5,343 nt of DNA from Dehalococcoidia bacterium (GTDB taxonomy: Bacteria; Chloroflexota; Dehalococcoidia; GIF9; AB-539-J10), in NCBI GenBank assembly GCA_029859145.1, contig JAOUDT010000096.1, forward strand, positions 1 through 5,343, in the 5' to 3' direction. The notes beneath the pieces were generated by a model, which was not told where the DNA came from, made no database searches, and saw only the letters and a program-made list of their open reading frames with translations. This document shows positions 1 through 5,343 of this stretch, piece after piece (positions within the stretch are counted from its first letter, which is position 1; the number at the start of each line of letters is the position of its first letter). A program made the position numbers and the translations under genes.

Positions 1-915
1 TCTCATAATCTTCGCCCAGAGGCGTCGTGCCGCCCTGAACTTGGCAATTTCTTCAAGGAAGTTGATGTGGCTATTGAAGAAGAATGACAGCCTGGGAGCG
101 AATGCATCCACATCAAGCCCGGCATCGATAGCTGCCTGAACATAGGCAATGCCATTGGCCAGGGTGAAACCGATCTCTTGAGCCGCGGTGGAGCCGGCTT
201 CTCGTATGTGGTAGCCACTGATGCTGATGGTATTCCAGCGAGGGACATGCTTGGCACAATAGGCAAATATGTCAGTAGCCAACCTCATAGAAGGACGGGG
301 CGGGAAGATATGGGTGCCCCGGGCAATATACTCCTTAAGTATGTCATTCTGAGTAGTGCCGTTTAACTCAGTGGGCTCGACTCCTTGTTTCTTGCCCAGG
401 GCGACATACATGGCCAGGAGAACCGGCGCCGTGGAATTTATGGTCATGGAAGTGCTTACCTTGTCCAGAGGTATATCCTGGAGAAGAATCTCCATATCTC
501 GGAGGCTGTCTATGGCAACCCCAACCTTGCCCACTTCGCCTCTAGCTAAGGAATGGTCGGAGTCATAGCCAATTTGTGTTGGCAAGTCGAAGGCTACACT
601 CAGGCCGGTCTGCCCCTGCTCCAAAAGATAGCGGTACCTCTGGTTAGTCTCCTCAGCAGTGGCGAAGCCGGAGTACTGGCGTATCGTCCACATTCTGCCG
701 CGATACATATTTGGCTGCACACCGCGGGTAAAGGGGTGCTCTCCGGGGTAGCTCAAATCTCGAATGTAGTCAAAATCTGTCAGGTCTTCAGGTGTGTAAA
801 TAGTGTCAATCTCCATAGCCGAGCTGGTTTCGAACTTCTCCTGGCGCTCGGCAGATCGCTTCAAAGCCGGAGCCAGTGTAGCGTCACGCCATTCTTGCTT
901 GGTTCTGCTGGTCAT
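1..915 (-). CDS. mcmA: Methylmalonyl-CoA mutase large (alpha) subunit, N-terminal part; 3' end beyond left edge
   Basis: An open frame of 305 codons runs from ATG at 915 off the left edge without a stop. The protein is the substrate-binding TIM-barrel part of adenosylcobalamin-dependent methylmalonyl-CoA mutase, which interconverts (R)-methylmalonyl-CoA and succinyl-CoA in propionate and related cytosolic carbon pathways. Visible family motifs are YPGEHPFTRGVQPNMY (56-71), WTIRQYSGF (76-84), GLSVAFDLPTQ (104-114), GTTQNDILKEY (186-196), SISGYH (231-236) and FAPRLSFFF. From my memory of the Propionibacterium enzyme, Y81, R199 and H236 match its active-site Y89, R207 and H244 with identical spacing. 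Tyr and Arg are replaced by Phe and Gln in isobutyryl-CoA mutase, so methylmalonyl-CoA is the likely substrate. The start is supported by AGGGGG at 921-926, 5 nt upstream. Whether the cobalamin-binding domain is fused or encoded separately cannot be seen. The short N-terminal arm resembles the roughly 550-residue split alpha subunits (inference). Confidence 0.95.
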   Translation of the reverse strand, partial: MTSRTKQEWRDATLAPALKRSAERQEKFETSSAMEIDTIYTPEDLTDFDYIRDLSYPGEHPFTRGVQPNMYRGRMWTIRQYSGFATAEETNQRYRYLLEQGQTGLSVAFDLPTQIGYDSDHSLARGEVGKVGVAIDSLRDMEILLQDIPLDKVSTSMTINSTAPVLLAMYVALGKKQGVEPTELNGTTQNDILKEYIARGTHIFPPRPSMRLATDIFAYCAKHVPRWNTISISGYHIREAGSTAAQEIGFTLANGIAYVQAAIDAGLDVDAFAPRLSFFFNSHINFLEEIAKFRAARRLWAKIMR

Positions 916-1085
916 AGCTACCCCCTGAGTTAAGAAGATTTGCCTGATGGAGCATTCTTACATGCAAGCACGACACTGAGCTAGGGACGGTTCAGCATCC
1001 CCATCAAGATCTAGCCTATCGCTGGAACCGCCGCCCAGAACTGGCATGTCCCGATATTACCAAGAGTCGCGCAGACTGTGTCGTA
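916..1085. other. 170-bp spacer between slipin and mcmA; mcmA ribosome binding site only
   Basis: The only clear element is AGGGGG on the minus strand at 921-926, five bases before the mcmA ATG. An imperfect inverted repeat (988-996 with 1021-1030, one bulged base, 24-nt loop) has no T-run after it on either strand. No convincing -35/-10 pair for mcmA was found, and nothing resembles a cobalamin riboswitch. The spacing suggests mcmA may have its own promoter, but the sequence does not show where. Confidence 0.5.
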
Positions 1086-1853
1086 CTATTTACTTTTCTC
1101 TGACTTGCCAGCCTTCTCCAACACGGCGGCCAGCAAATCCACGGGCAGAGGGAATACGATAATGCTGGTCTTTTCCGTGGAGATGGCGGTCAATGTCTGT
1201 AAGTAGCGAAGCTGGAGAGCTGATGGCTGGCTGGAGATAACTTTAGCAGCCTCGGCTAATTTCTCTGCTGCCTGGGCTTCACCCTCGGCGTGCACTACCT
1301 TGGCTCTTCTGTCTCGCTCAGCCTCAGCCTGGGCAGCCATCGCCCTCTGCATTGTCTGCGGCAGTTGCACATCCTTAACCTCAACCATACTGACTTTCAC
1401 ACCCCAGGGGTCGGTGCCTTCGTCTACCGTCGTCTTTACCTTTTCGTTAAGTCGGTCGCGCTGGCCTAACAACTCATCCAGCGTAGATTGCCCGACAACG
1501 TTTCGCAAAGTGGTCTGGGCAAGCAGCGAGGTTGCCTTGATATAGTCCAGCACCTTGAGAATAGCATCTCCGGCATTGACCACCCGGAAGTAAACCACGG
1601 CGTCAACCCTGACAGTAACGTTGTCTACGGTGATACACTCTTGCTGGGGGACGTCCATGGTGACTACCCGCAGGTCGACTTTTCGCACCATCTCAATGAA
1701 AGGTATAATCAAGACCAAACCCGGCCCTCTCAGACCCACGAATCTACCCAGTCGGAAAACACCCACTCTTTCGTATTCTCGAACGACTTTGATAGCCGCG
1801 GATAGAAGTACTATTACTACTACTGCAATAAGAACATAGATGAAAATGTCCAT
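1086..1853 (-). CDS. Slipin: stomatin/prohibitin-family (SPFH) membrane protein
   Basis: A 255-residue protein of the usual slipin length. Residues 3-22 form an N-terminal hydrophobic anchor. An SPFH/band-7 domain follows (about 23-190), with the typical stretches REYERVGVFRLGR (25-37), GPGLVLIIPFIE (43-54) and VEVKDVQLPQTMQRAMAAQAEAER (begins at 157). An Ala/Glu-rich coiled-coil segment covers about 170-205. The end carries the stomatin-type hydrophobic stretch IIVFPLPVDLL (231-241), followed by a charged tail. Slipins oligomerise at the membrane and organise protein or lipid microdomains. The family is commonly encoded beside NfeD, as here: the gene lies 11 bp after nfeD-short, and its Shine-Dalgarno AAGGAGAGG overlaps the end of that gene's TAA stop. 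In Pyrococcus the NfeD protease PH1510 cleaves the matching C-terminal hydrophobic stretch of stomatin PH1511, so this protein is a plausible substrate of the upstream protease (inference). It could loosely be called QmcA-like, but I give no symbol because the subfamily is not certain. Confidence 0.95.
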   Translation of the reverse strand: MDIFIYVLIAVVVIVLLSAAIKVVREYERVGVFRLGRFVGLRGPGLVLIIPFIEMVRKVDLRVVTMDVPQQECITVDNVTVRVDAVVYFRVVNAGDAILKVLDYIKATSLLAQTTLRNVVGQSTLDELLGQRDRLNEKVKTTVDEGTDPWGVKVSMVEVKDVQLPQTMQRAMAAQAEAERDRRAKVVHAEGEAQAAEKLAEAAKVISSQPSALQLRYLQTLTAISTEKTSIIVFPLPVDLLAAVLEKAGKSEKSK

Positions 1854-1864
1854 TTCCTCTCCTT

Positions 1865-2155
1865 TTATCTAGATTTTCTGATCACCCACAATCTTAGCCC
1901 TTCTGTTCTGGTTATGATCACCTCCTCTCCGGCGTCTATTGTACTATCTTCAGCTATGGCTGTCCACAACTCTCCTTCGGCTAGAACCGTGCCCTTCGGA
2001 TTGAGGGTGGTTCGTACGACGGCCTCCTTCCCTATCATTTCCTCCACCCCGACTGAGAGTTTTCGCTTCTGACCCTTGACAATGGCGTAGATGACGAAAG
2101 CGACAAAGCCGACGGCGAAGACTATGGCTACGATAATTGGAGCAGTCATTTCCAT
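1865..2155 (-). CDS. Short NfeD-like protein: one membrane helix plus OB-fold (NfeD C-terminal) domain
   Basis: A 96-residue protein. Residues 5-27 are a single hydrophobic helix, followed by a basic patch (KGQKRK, 27-32) that suggests the C-terminus lies in the cytoplasm. Residues 36-96 are an NfeD C-terminal OB-fold domain, with MIGKEAVVRTTLNPKGTV, EGELWTA and EGLRLWV as its recognisable strands. It has no protease domain and only one of the membrane segments seen in the long NfeD, so it is shorter than the usual protease-less NfeD proteins. The OB domain matches the long neighbour's at 36 of 61 residues by hand count, with no gaps, indicating duplication. The start is fixed by AGGAGGG at 2163-2169, 7 nt upstream of ATG 2155. 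It sits 15 bp after nfeD-long and 11 bp before the slipin gene. A role as adaptor or scaffold for the slipin is inference. It reads as an intact gene rather than a remnant. Confidence 0.92.
   Translation of the reverse strand: MEMTAPIIVAIVFAVGFVAFVIYAIVKGQKRKLSVGVEEMIGKEAVVRTTLNPKGTVLAEGELWTAIAEDSTIDAGEEVIITRTEGLRLWVIRKSR
1868..2050 (-). repeat. Duplicated NfeD OB-fold coding segment, copy in the short gene
   Basis: These 61 codons align without gaps to the last 61 codons of the long NfeD gene at 2174-2356. By hand count 122 of 183 bases (about two thirds) and 36 of 61 residues are identical. Both copies share TVLAEGELWTA and EGLRLWV exactly. The similarity also reaches the preceding basic patch and helix at protein level. 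The divergence suggests an old tandem duplication. Confidence 0.8.
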
Positions 2156-2170
2156 GTTAGCGCCCTCCTA

Positions 2171-3484
2171 TTACTTTGATTTCTTCGTTACCCATAATCT
2201 CAGCCCCTCCACTTTGCTTATTATCACCTGTTCACCTGGCGCTACTCTACCGCCTTCGGATGTGGCCGTCCATAATTCTCCCTCAGCGAGGACCGTGCCC
2301 GTAGGGTCGAGGCTTGTTTTGGCTATGGCTATCGCCCCAATCATTCCCTCAGCTCCGGTGGCCTTGCGCCGCCTTTGCCCGCGGATAATAGCGCCGAGGA
2401 TAAAGACAGCAAAGGCGCTAAATCCTACTGCGACTCCGGCAATGAGCCCCCTGTTTACCTCTATCCCTGGGCTACCGCTGAACAGTATCAGCGAGCCCAC
2501 TACCAGTGAGATTATGCCTCCGGCAGTCAACAGCCCGAAAGTGGTGGTGAAGTATTCGGCGATGAAAAGCCCAACGGCAAGCAAAATAAGTGCTATGCCT
2601 CCCCAATAGGCATTAAGCACACCCAAGGAGTAAAACGCCAGGAACAAGCTGATGCCGCCAATTACTCCAGGCAGAATCAACCCCGGGCTGGAAATCTCAG
2701 TGATTAACCCTATGGTGGCCAGGGTCAAAAGGATATAGGCAATATTGGGGTCGCTCATGGCATGCAGGAATCTTTCAACGTCATTCATTGCATTTCTAGT
2801 TGTGGAATACTCCGTAGTATCAATGGTGACTTGCTTGCCGCTGGCTAGAGTGACATTCCAGCCATTGATTCTGGAAACAAGGTCCGCTAGATTCTCGGCT
2901 CGCAGGTCGATGAGGTTGTTTTCCAGGGCATCAACATCGGTGAATGATTTGCTCTGTGTGACTGCTAACTCAGCCTCTTCAACATTGCGGCCGCGTTCTT
3001 CAGCTATAGTTCTCATCCACTTAGCTGAGAATTCGACTATTTTCTTCATTTGGTCTTCCGGTATTTCTTCTCCTCCAGCAGCTACCGGATGGGCAGCGCC
3101 GATAGTCGTACCCGGGGTCATAGCCGCAATATGAGCTGATAGGGTAATGAAGGTTCCCGCTGAGGCGGCCCAGGCGCCTTTGGGTGAGACGTAGACCACG
3201 ATGGGTATGTCGGCAATCATAATCCTCTGGACTATCTGCTCGGTTGAGTCCAGAAGCCCGCCGGGCGTGTCCAGCTCAATTATGCAGACAGTAGCATCAT
3301 TCTTCTCAGCATGGCTGATGCCCCGATCAATATAGTCAGCTATCACGGGTACAATGGTGCCATCCACGGTCAGGACTTCAACAGTAGTGGGGCTGGCGGC
3401 AGCGAGCAAGCTGCCTCCTAAACCCGCAACGAGGGGCATCACGAGCCACGCGATAAGGAAGACCCTCAGTCCAGTTCTAAGCAT
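2171..3484 (-). CDS. nfeD: Full-length NfeD membrane-bound serine protease (ClpP-class, stomatin-cleaving type)
   Basis: A 437-residue protein of the long NfeD class. Residues 1-30 form a signal peptide or anchor. Residues 35-230 are a ClpP/SppA-like protease domain with ELDTPGG (70-76) and AWAASAGTF (104-112). S108 in the second motif is the expected nucleophile. K148 in QMKKIVEF is the expected general base: the 17-residue spacing from this lysine to the following GRN motif matches K138 of Pyrococcus PH1510, as I recall that sequence. About five hydrophobic helices follow between 247 and 368 (such as YILLTLATIGLITEI and GLIAGVAVGFSAFAVFIL). A basic patch (RGQRRRK) and an OB-fold domain (377-437) end the protein. 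The family is a Ser-Lys protease with its catalytic domain outside the cytoplasmic membrane, linked to cleavage of slipins. It is the first gene of the nfeD-nfeD-slipin operon. The start ATG 3484 gives a proper signal peptide and has GAGG about 10 nt upstream. Confidence 0.95.
   Translation of the reverse strand: MLRTGLRVFLIAWLVMPLVAGLGGSLLAAASPTTVEVLTVDGTIVPVIADYIDRGISHAEKNDATVCIIELDTPGGLLDSTEQIVQRIMIADIPIVVYVSPKGAWAASAGTFITLSAHIAAMTPGTTIGAAHPVAAGGEEIPEDQMKKIVEFSAKWMRTIAEERGRNVEEAELAVTQSKSFTDVDALENNLIDLRAENLADLVSRINGWNVTLASGKQVTIDTTEYSTTRNAMNDVERFLHAMSDPNIAYILLTLATIGLITEISSPGLILPGVIGGISLFLAFYSLGVLNAYWGGIALILLAVGLFIAEYFTTTFGLLTAGGIISLVVGSLILFSGSPGIEVNRGLIAGVAVGFSAFAVFILGAIIRGQRRRKATGAEGMIGAIAIAKTSLDPTGTVLAEGELWTATSEGGRVAPGEQVIISKVEGLRLWVTKKSK
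2174..2356 (-). repeat. Duplicated NfeD OB-fold coding segment, copy in the long gene
   Basis: This is the partner copy of 1868-2050. It encodes residues 377-437, the cytoplasmic OB-fold domain of the long NfeD protease. The two copies lie in the same orientation with their starts 306 bp apart, as expected for a partial tandem duplication of the gene's 3' end, or for descent of the short gene from a full-length copy that lost its 5' part. Confidence 0.8.
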
Positions 3485-3504
3485 CTCTCATTATCCTCAT
3501 GTTA

Positions 3505-3533
3505 ATTATAGACTATGCAATTGAAACCAACAA
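3505..3533 (-). promoter_or_regulatory. Sigma-70-type promoter for the nfeD-nfeD-slipin operon
   Basis: On the minus strand, TTGTTG (3528-3533) is followed by a 17-nt spacer and a perfect TATAAT (3505-3510). The -35 box matches consensus in its first three bases only, but the -10 box is complete and the spacing ideal. Transcription would begin near 3498. That gives a leader of about 13 nt that contains the AGG of the ribosome binding site before ATG 3484. Confidence 0.6.
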
Positions 3534-3559
3534 AAACAACAAGAACTCCAGATCTGTCG

Positions 3560-3588
3560 TTGAAGCTGTGAACAGCTTAGTGTAGAAT
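3560..3588 (+). promoter_or_regulatory. Sigma-70-type promoter for hisZ-hisG
   Basis: TTGAAG (3560-3565) and TAGAAT (3583-3588) are separated by exactly 17 nt, matching consensus at 4 of 6 and 5 of 6 positions. An A-rich tract (about 3524-3548) lies just upstream and could act as an UP-like element. The expected start point, about 7 nt after the -10 box, falls at 3595-3597, directly against the hisZ ATG at 3598. The mRNA would then have almost no leader, which agrees with the lack of a Shine-Dalgarno sequence there. Confidence 0.55.
3563..3578. promoter_or_regulatory. Perfect inverted repeat in the hisZ promoter, candidate operator
   Basis: AAGCTGT and ACAGCTT form a perfect 7-bp inverted repeat with a 2-bp centre (GA). 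It overlaps the last bases of the hisZ -35 box and fills most of the -35/-10 spacer, so a dimeric protein bound there would block RNA polymerase. It lies upstream of the predicted start point and so would not be transcribed from this promoter, which argues for a DNA site over an RNA hairpin. No specific regulator is recognised. The LexA (CTG-N10-CAG) and CRP patterns do not fit. Confidence 0.4.
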
Positions 3589-3597
3589 AGCCCGAGT

Positions 3598-4839
3598 ATG
3601 AAGAACCAAAGGTGCAAAGGAATGCAGGACCTGCTCCCCGATGACATGTTGCGCTTTCGCCGTATTGAAGATGTCTTCCGGAGTTGCTGTCGTAACTGGG
3701 GCTACCAGGAAGTGAGGACGCCGACCCTGGAGTATCTCTACCTGTTTACAGCCACGGGAACACTCACTCCGGGCATGTTGGGCAAGGTGTATTCCTTTCT
3801 CGATTGGGATGGCTGGAGCGGCGAGCGGGTTGTCCTGAGGCCAGATGGTACCATTCCTGTGGCCAGGCTCTACATAGACAATCTCAGCGGACGGGAATTG
3901 GCCAGGCTTTTCTATGTGACCAATATCTTCGCTTTCGAGGGAACCGGCAAGAAGAACAGGGAAAGATGGCAATGCGGAGCAGAGTTTTTCGGCGGTACGA
4001 AATTCGGTCCGGACGTGGAGGTAATTCTGCTTGCTGAGGACGTTATCCGCAGACTTGGCATAGCGAATGTCAAGCTGCAGCTATCTCATGCCGGCCTGGT
4101 GAGGGCGTTGCTCAAGGAATTTAGGCTCAGCCCCGCTGAGGAAGCCAAGATAATGGACCGCATTTTGGAGGGAGATTGGGAGGCGTTAACCAGGGCAAAA
4201 TCCACTAACCCGGAACTGGAAAGGCTAACGGCTGCGTTGTTGGGTCTTAAGGGGAAATCCAGCAGCTTTCTACGCAATGTAAAAGCTTCGTTCCCCAAAG
4301 CTTCGCCAGACTTCAAGTCCAGCCTGGACGACTTCCTGAGCATCGCCACGTTACTGGATAACCTGGATTGCAGCTATGAAATCGATATCGCCGCTATGCA
4401 CGGCTTTGAGTACTATACGGGGATCTGTTTTCAGTTCTTGGCTGCCGGGGAAAAAATAGGTGGCGGCGGGAGATATGACAAGCTTGTGCCCCTTATGAAT
4501 GGAGGGAACATCCCTGCCTGCGGGTTTGCCCTATATGCGGACCTTGTGATGCGACTGCTGCCACAGGAGAAGAAGAAGGACAAATCCGGAATCCTGATCA
4601 AAGGCGCGGGAGCGACTCCGGAAATAGTAGAAACGTGCTTCAGTGTGGCGGAATCCCTGCGGGGCGCTGGATATCTTGCGGAGCTTGACTTTACGGGTCG
4701 AGCGGAATCTGATTACGGATGGGTCGTGTCGGTGTCAGGAAAGCGGCCCTCTCGGTTTGTGCTCAAGGACTGCAGGCAAAAGCGGCGTCGAGAGGTAGCT
4801 TCGTTGGCAGAGATTCTTAAAGTGGTAAGTGAGGGATGA
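3598..4839 (+). CDS. hisZ: ATP phosphoribosyltransferase regulatory subunit HisZ
   Basis: A 413-residue paralogue of class II histidyl-tRNA synthetase. HisZ does not charge tRNA; it forms a hetero-octamer with short-form HisG and provides activity and histidine feedback inhibition in the first step of histidine biosynthesis. The synthetase fold is clear: GMQDLLPDD (8-16), WGYQEVRTPTLEY (34-46), LRPDGTIPVAR (80-90), YEIDIAAMHGFEYYTG (260-275) and GGGRYDKL (289-296). Several catalytic positions are lost: the motif 2 arginine of histidyl-tRNA synthetase (FRYE) is alanine in FAFE (111-114), and the arginine of the synthetase's VRGLDYY motif is H268. Both favour HisZ over HisS. The C-terminal part (about 330-413) is a reduced domain shorter than the usual synthetase anticodon-binding domain. 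The start at 3598 gives the canonical family N-terminus. No Shine-Dalgarno sequence is visible. The stop overlaps the hisG start by 4 bp, so the two are co-translated. Confidence 0.93.
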   Translation: MKNQRCKGMQDLLPDDMLRFRRIEDVFRSCCRNWGYQEVRTPTLEYLYLFTATGTLTPGMLGKVYSFLDWDGWSGERVVLRPDGTIPVARLYIDNLSGRELARLFYVTNIFAFEGTGKKNRERWQCGAEFFGGTKFGPDVEVILLAEDVIRRLGIANVKLQLSHAGLVRALLKEFRLSPAEEAKIMDRILEGDWEALTRAKSTNPELERLTAALLGLKGKSSSFLRNVKASFPKASPDFKSSLDDFLSIATLLDNLDCSYEIDIAAMHGFEYYTGICFQFLAAGEKIGGGGRYDKLVPLMNGGNIPACGFALYADLVMRLLPQEKKKDKSGILIKGAGATPEIVETCFSVAESLRGAGYLAELDFTGRAESDYGWVVSVSGKRPSRFVLKDCRQKRRREVASLAEILKVVSEG

Positions 4840-5343
4840 AGGACTACCAGACCGGCTACATCAAGTTTGCCGTCCCGAAAGGCAGGTTTTTATCACCGAC
4901 AGCTAGCTTGCTTGCTGAGATAGGCCTGGGATTTGATGGTTATGGCGACAAAACAAAGCAATATCGCCTGCGCTCGGCAAGGTTTTCCAATCTTGCCGCT
5001 AAGATACTTCAGGAAAAGGATATACCCATACAGGTAGCCGTCGGTAATTACGACCTGGGCATTTGTGGCTTGGATTGGATTGAGGAATACTTGGTGAAAT
5101 ATCCGGCTGGGGCTCTGGTGAAGATGGCGAGCCTGAATTATGGCGAAGGCGACATTCATGTGGTTGCCAGTGCCCAAGGGGGAATAACCAGTCTCAATGA
5201 GCTATCAGCGCGGAGACATGACTGCCGAATAGTGAGCGAGTATCCTAATCTGGCCGAGGCTTTTGCCTTAAATCTCAGGATGAGAAGGTTCAGGATTTTC
5301 CCGGTGTGGGGAGCTGCAGAGGTCTATCCCCCCGAGAATTCCG
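4836..5343 (+). CDS. hisG: ATP phosphoribosyltransferase catalytic subunit HisG, N-terminal part; 3' end beyond right edge
   Basis: 169 codons are open to the right edge. HisG condenses ATP with PRPP to form N1-(5-phosphoribosyl)-ATP, the committed step of histidine biosynthesis, in the cytoplasm. Family motifs seen are KFAVPKGRFL (10-19), KDIPIQVAVGNYDLGICGLDWIEE (begins at 61), the EYPNLAEAF segment (135-143) and WGAAEVYPPENS (158-169). The PRPP-binding loop expected after this point lies outside the window. Adjacency to hisZ implies the short form of about 200-220 residues without the C-terminal regulatory domain, but the edge hides this. The start ATG 4836 overlaps the hisZ TGA (ATGA). 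In-frame stops at 4818 and 4830 exclude any earlier start. GAGGG abuts the ATG with no usable spacing, so translation probably depends on coupling to hisZ. Confidence 0.93.
   Translation, partial: MKDYQTGYIKFAVPKGRFLSPTASLLAEIGLGFDGYGDKTKQYRLRSARFSNLAAKILQEKDIPIQVAVGNYDLGICGLDWIEEYLVKYPAGALVKMASLNYGEGDIHVVASAQGGITSLNELSARRHDCRIVSEYPNLAEAFALNLRMRRFRIFPVWGAAEVYPPENS

Noticed and set aside
553..933. A 126-codon open frame on the plus strand.
   Set aside because: It lies antisense to the clearly conserved mutase reading frame and resembles no protein.
988..1030. Inverted repeat downstream of slipin as a terminator.
   Set aside because: It has a bulge and a 24-nt loop, and no T-run follows on either strand.
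916..1085. Cobalamin riboswitch upstream of the B12-dependent mutase.
   Set aside because: No B12-box-like sequence is visible and the space is short for the full aptamer.
2091..2609. A 172-codon open frame on the plus strand.
   Set aside because: It is antisense to the two NfeD genes, has no family motifs, and is explained by their composition.
3480..3500. Tiny 7-codon frame (ATG at 3500, encoding MRIMRDA) overlapping the nfeD start as a possible leader peptide.
   Set aside because: The predicted transcription start lies at about 3498, so its ATG would not be in the mRNA, and it has no ribosome binding site.
3563..3578. The palindrome as a LexA or CRP site, or as an RNA hairpin terminator.
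   Set aside because: The half-site spacing fits neither consensus, there is no T-run, and it lies upstream of the predicted transcription start.
3598..4839. Annotation as histidyl-tRNA synthetase (hisS).
   Set aside because: Key arginines are replaced, the C-terminal domain is reduced, and the gene is translationally coupled to hisG.

Overview
This 5.3 kb window is compact bacterial chromosome with two oppositely transcribed gene blocks. Four genes read leftward on the minus strand: a long NfeD-family membrane serine protease, a short NfeD-like protein, a stomatin-like slipin, and the first 305 codons of a methylmalonyl-CoA mutase large subunit. Two genes read rightward on the plus strand: hisZ and the first part of hisG. 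The blocks diverge from a 113-bp promoter region at 3485-3597. There is no sign of mobile elements, RNA genes or CRISPR, and no gap between genes exceeds 170 bp.

Organism: the split ATP phosphoribosyltransferase (HisZ plus HisG), B12-dependent methylmalonyl-CoA mutase, a full-length NfeD protease beside a slipin, and roughly 50% GC point to a bacterium. The overall mix would fit an uncultured Chloroflexota (Dehalococcoidia-like) lineage or a similar anaerobe. That placement is an impression from protein flavour, not a result, and is low confidence.

Layout: 1-915 (minus) is mcmA, cut by the left edge. 916-1085 is a 170-bp spacer holding the mcmA ribosome binding site and no convincing promoter or terminator. 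1086-3484 (minus) is a tight three-gene operon, nfeD-long, nfeD-short, slipin, with gaps of 15 and 11 bp that each carry a Shine-Dalgarno sequence. 3485-3597 carries a sigma-70-type promoter for each direction, and a perfect 7-bp inverted repeat lies in the hisZ promoter. 3598-4839 (plus) is hisZ, and 4836 to the right edge (plus) is hisG, joined by a 4-bp ATGA overlap.

Function: HisZ and HisG together form the first enzyme of histidine biosynthesis, with HisZ as the regulatory subunit. NfeD proteases and slipins are a conserved membrane-quality-control or microdomain pair, in which the archaeal protease cleaves the C-terminal hydrophobic stretch of the slipin; that stretch is present here. 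The short NfeD-like gene between them is a paralogue of the last membrane helix and OB-fold domain of its long neighbour, indicating an old partial tandem duplication. Methylmalonyl-CoA mutase interconverts methylmalonyl-CoA and succinyl-CoA and looks functionally separate from the NfeD operon. I see no evidence of a wholly undescribed system. The items most worth a second look are the NfeD domain duplication and the palindrome in the apparently near-leaderless hisZ promoter.
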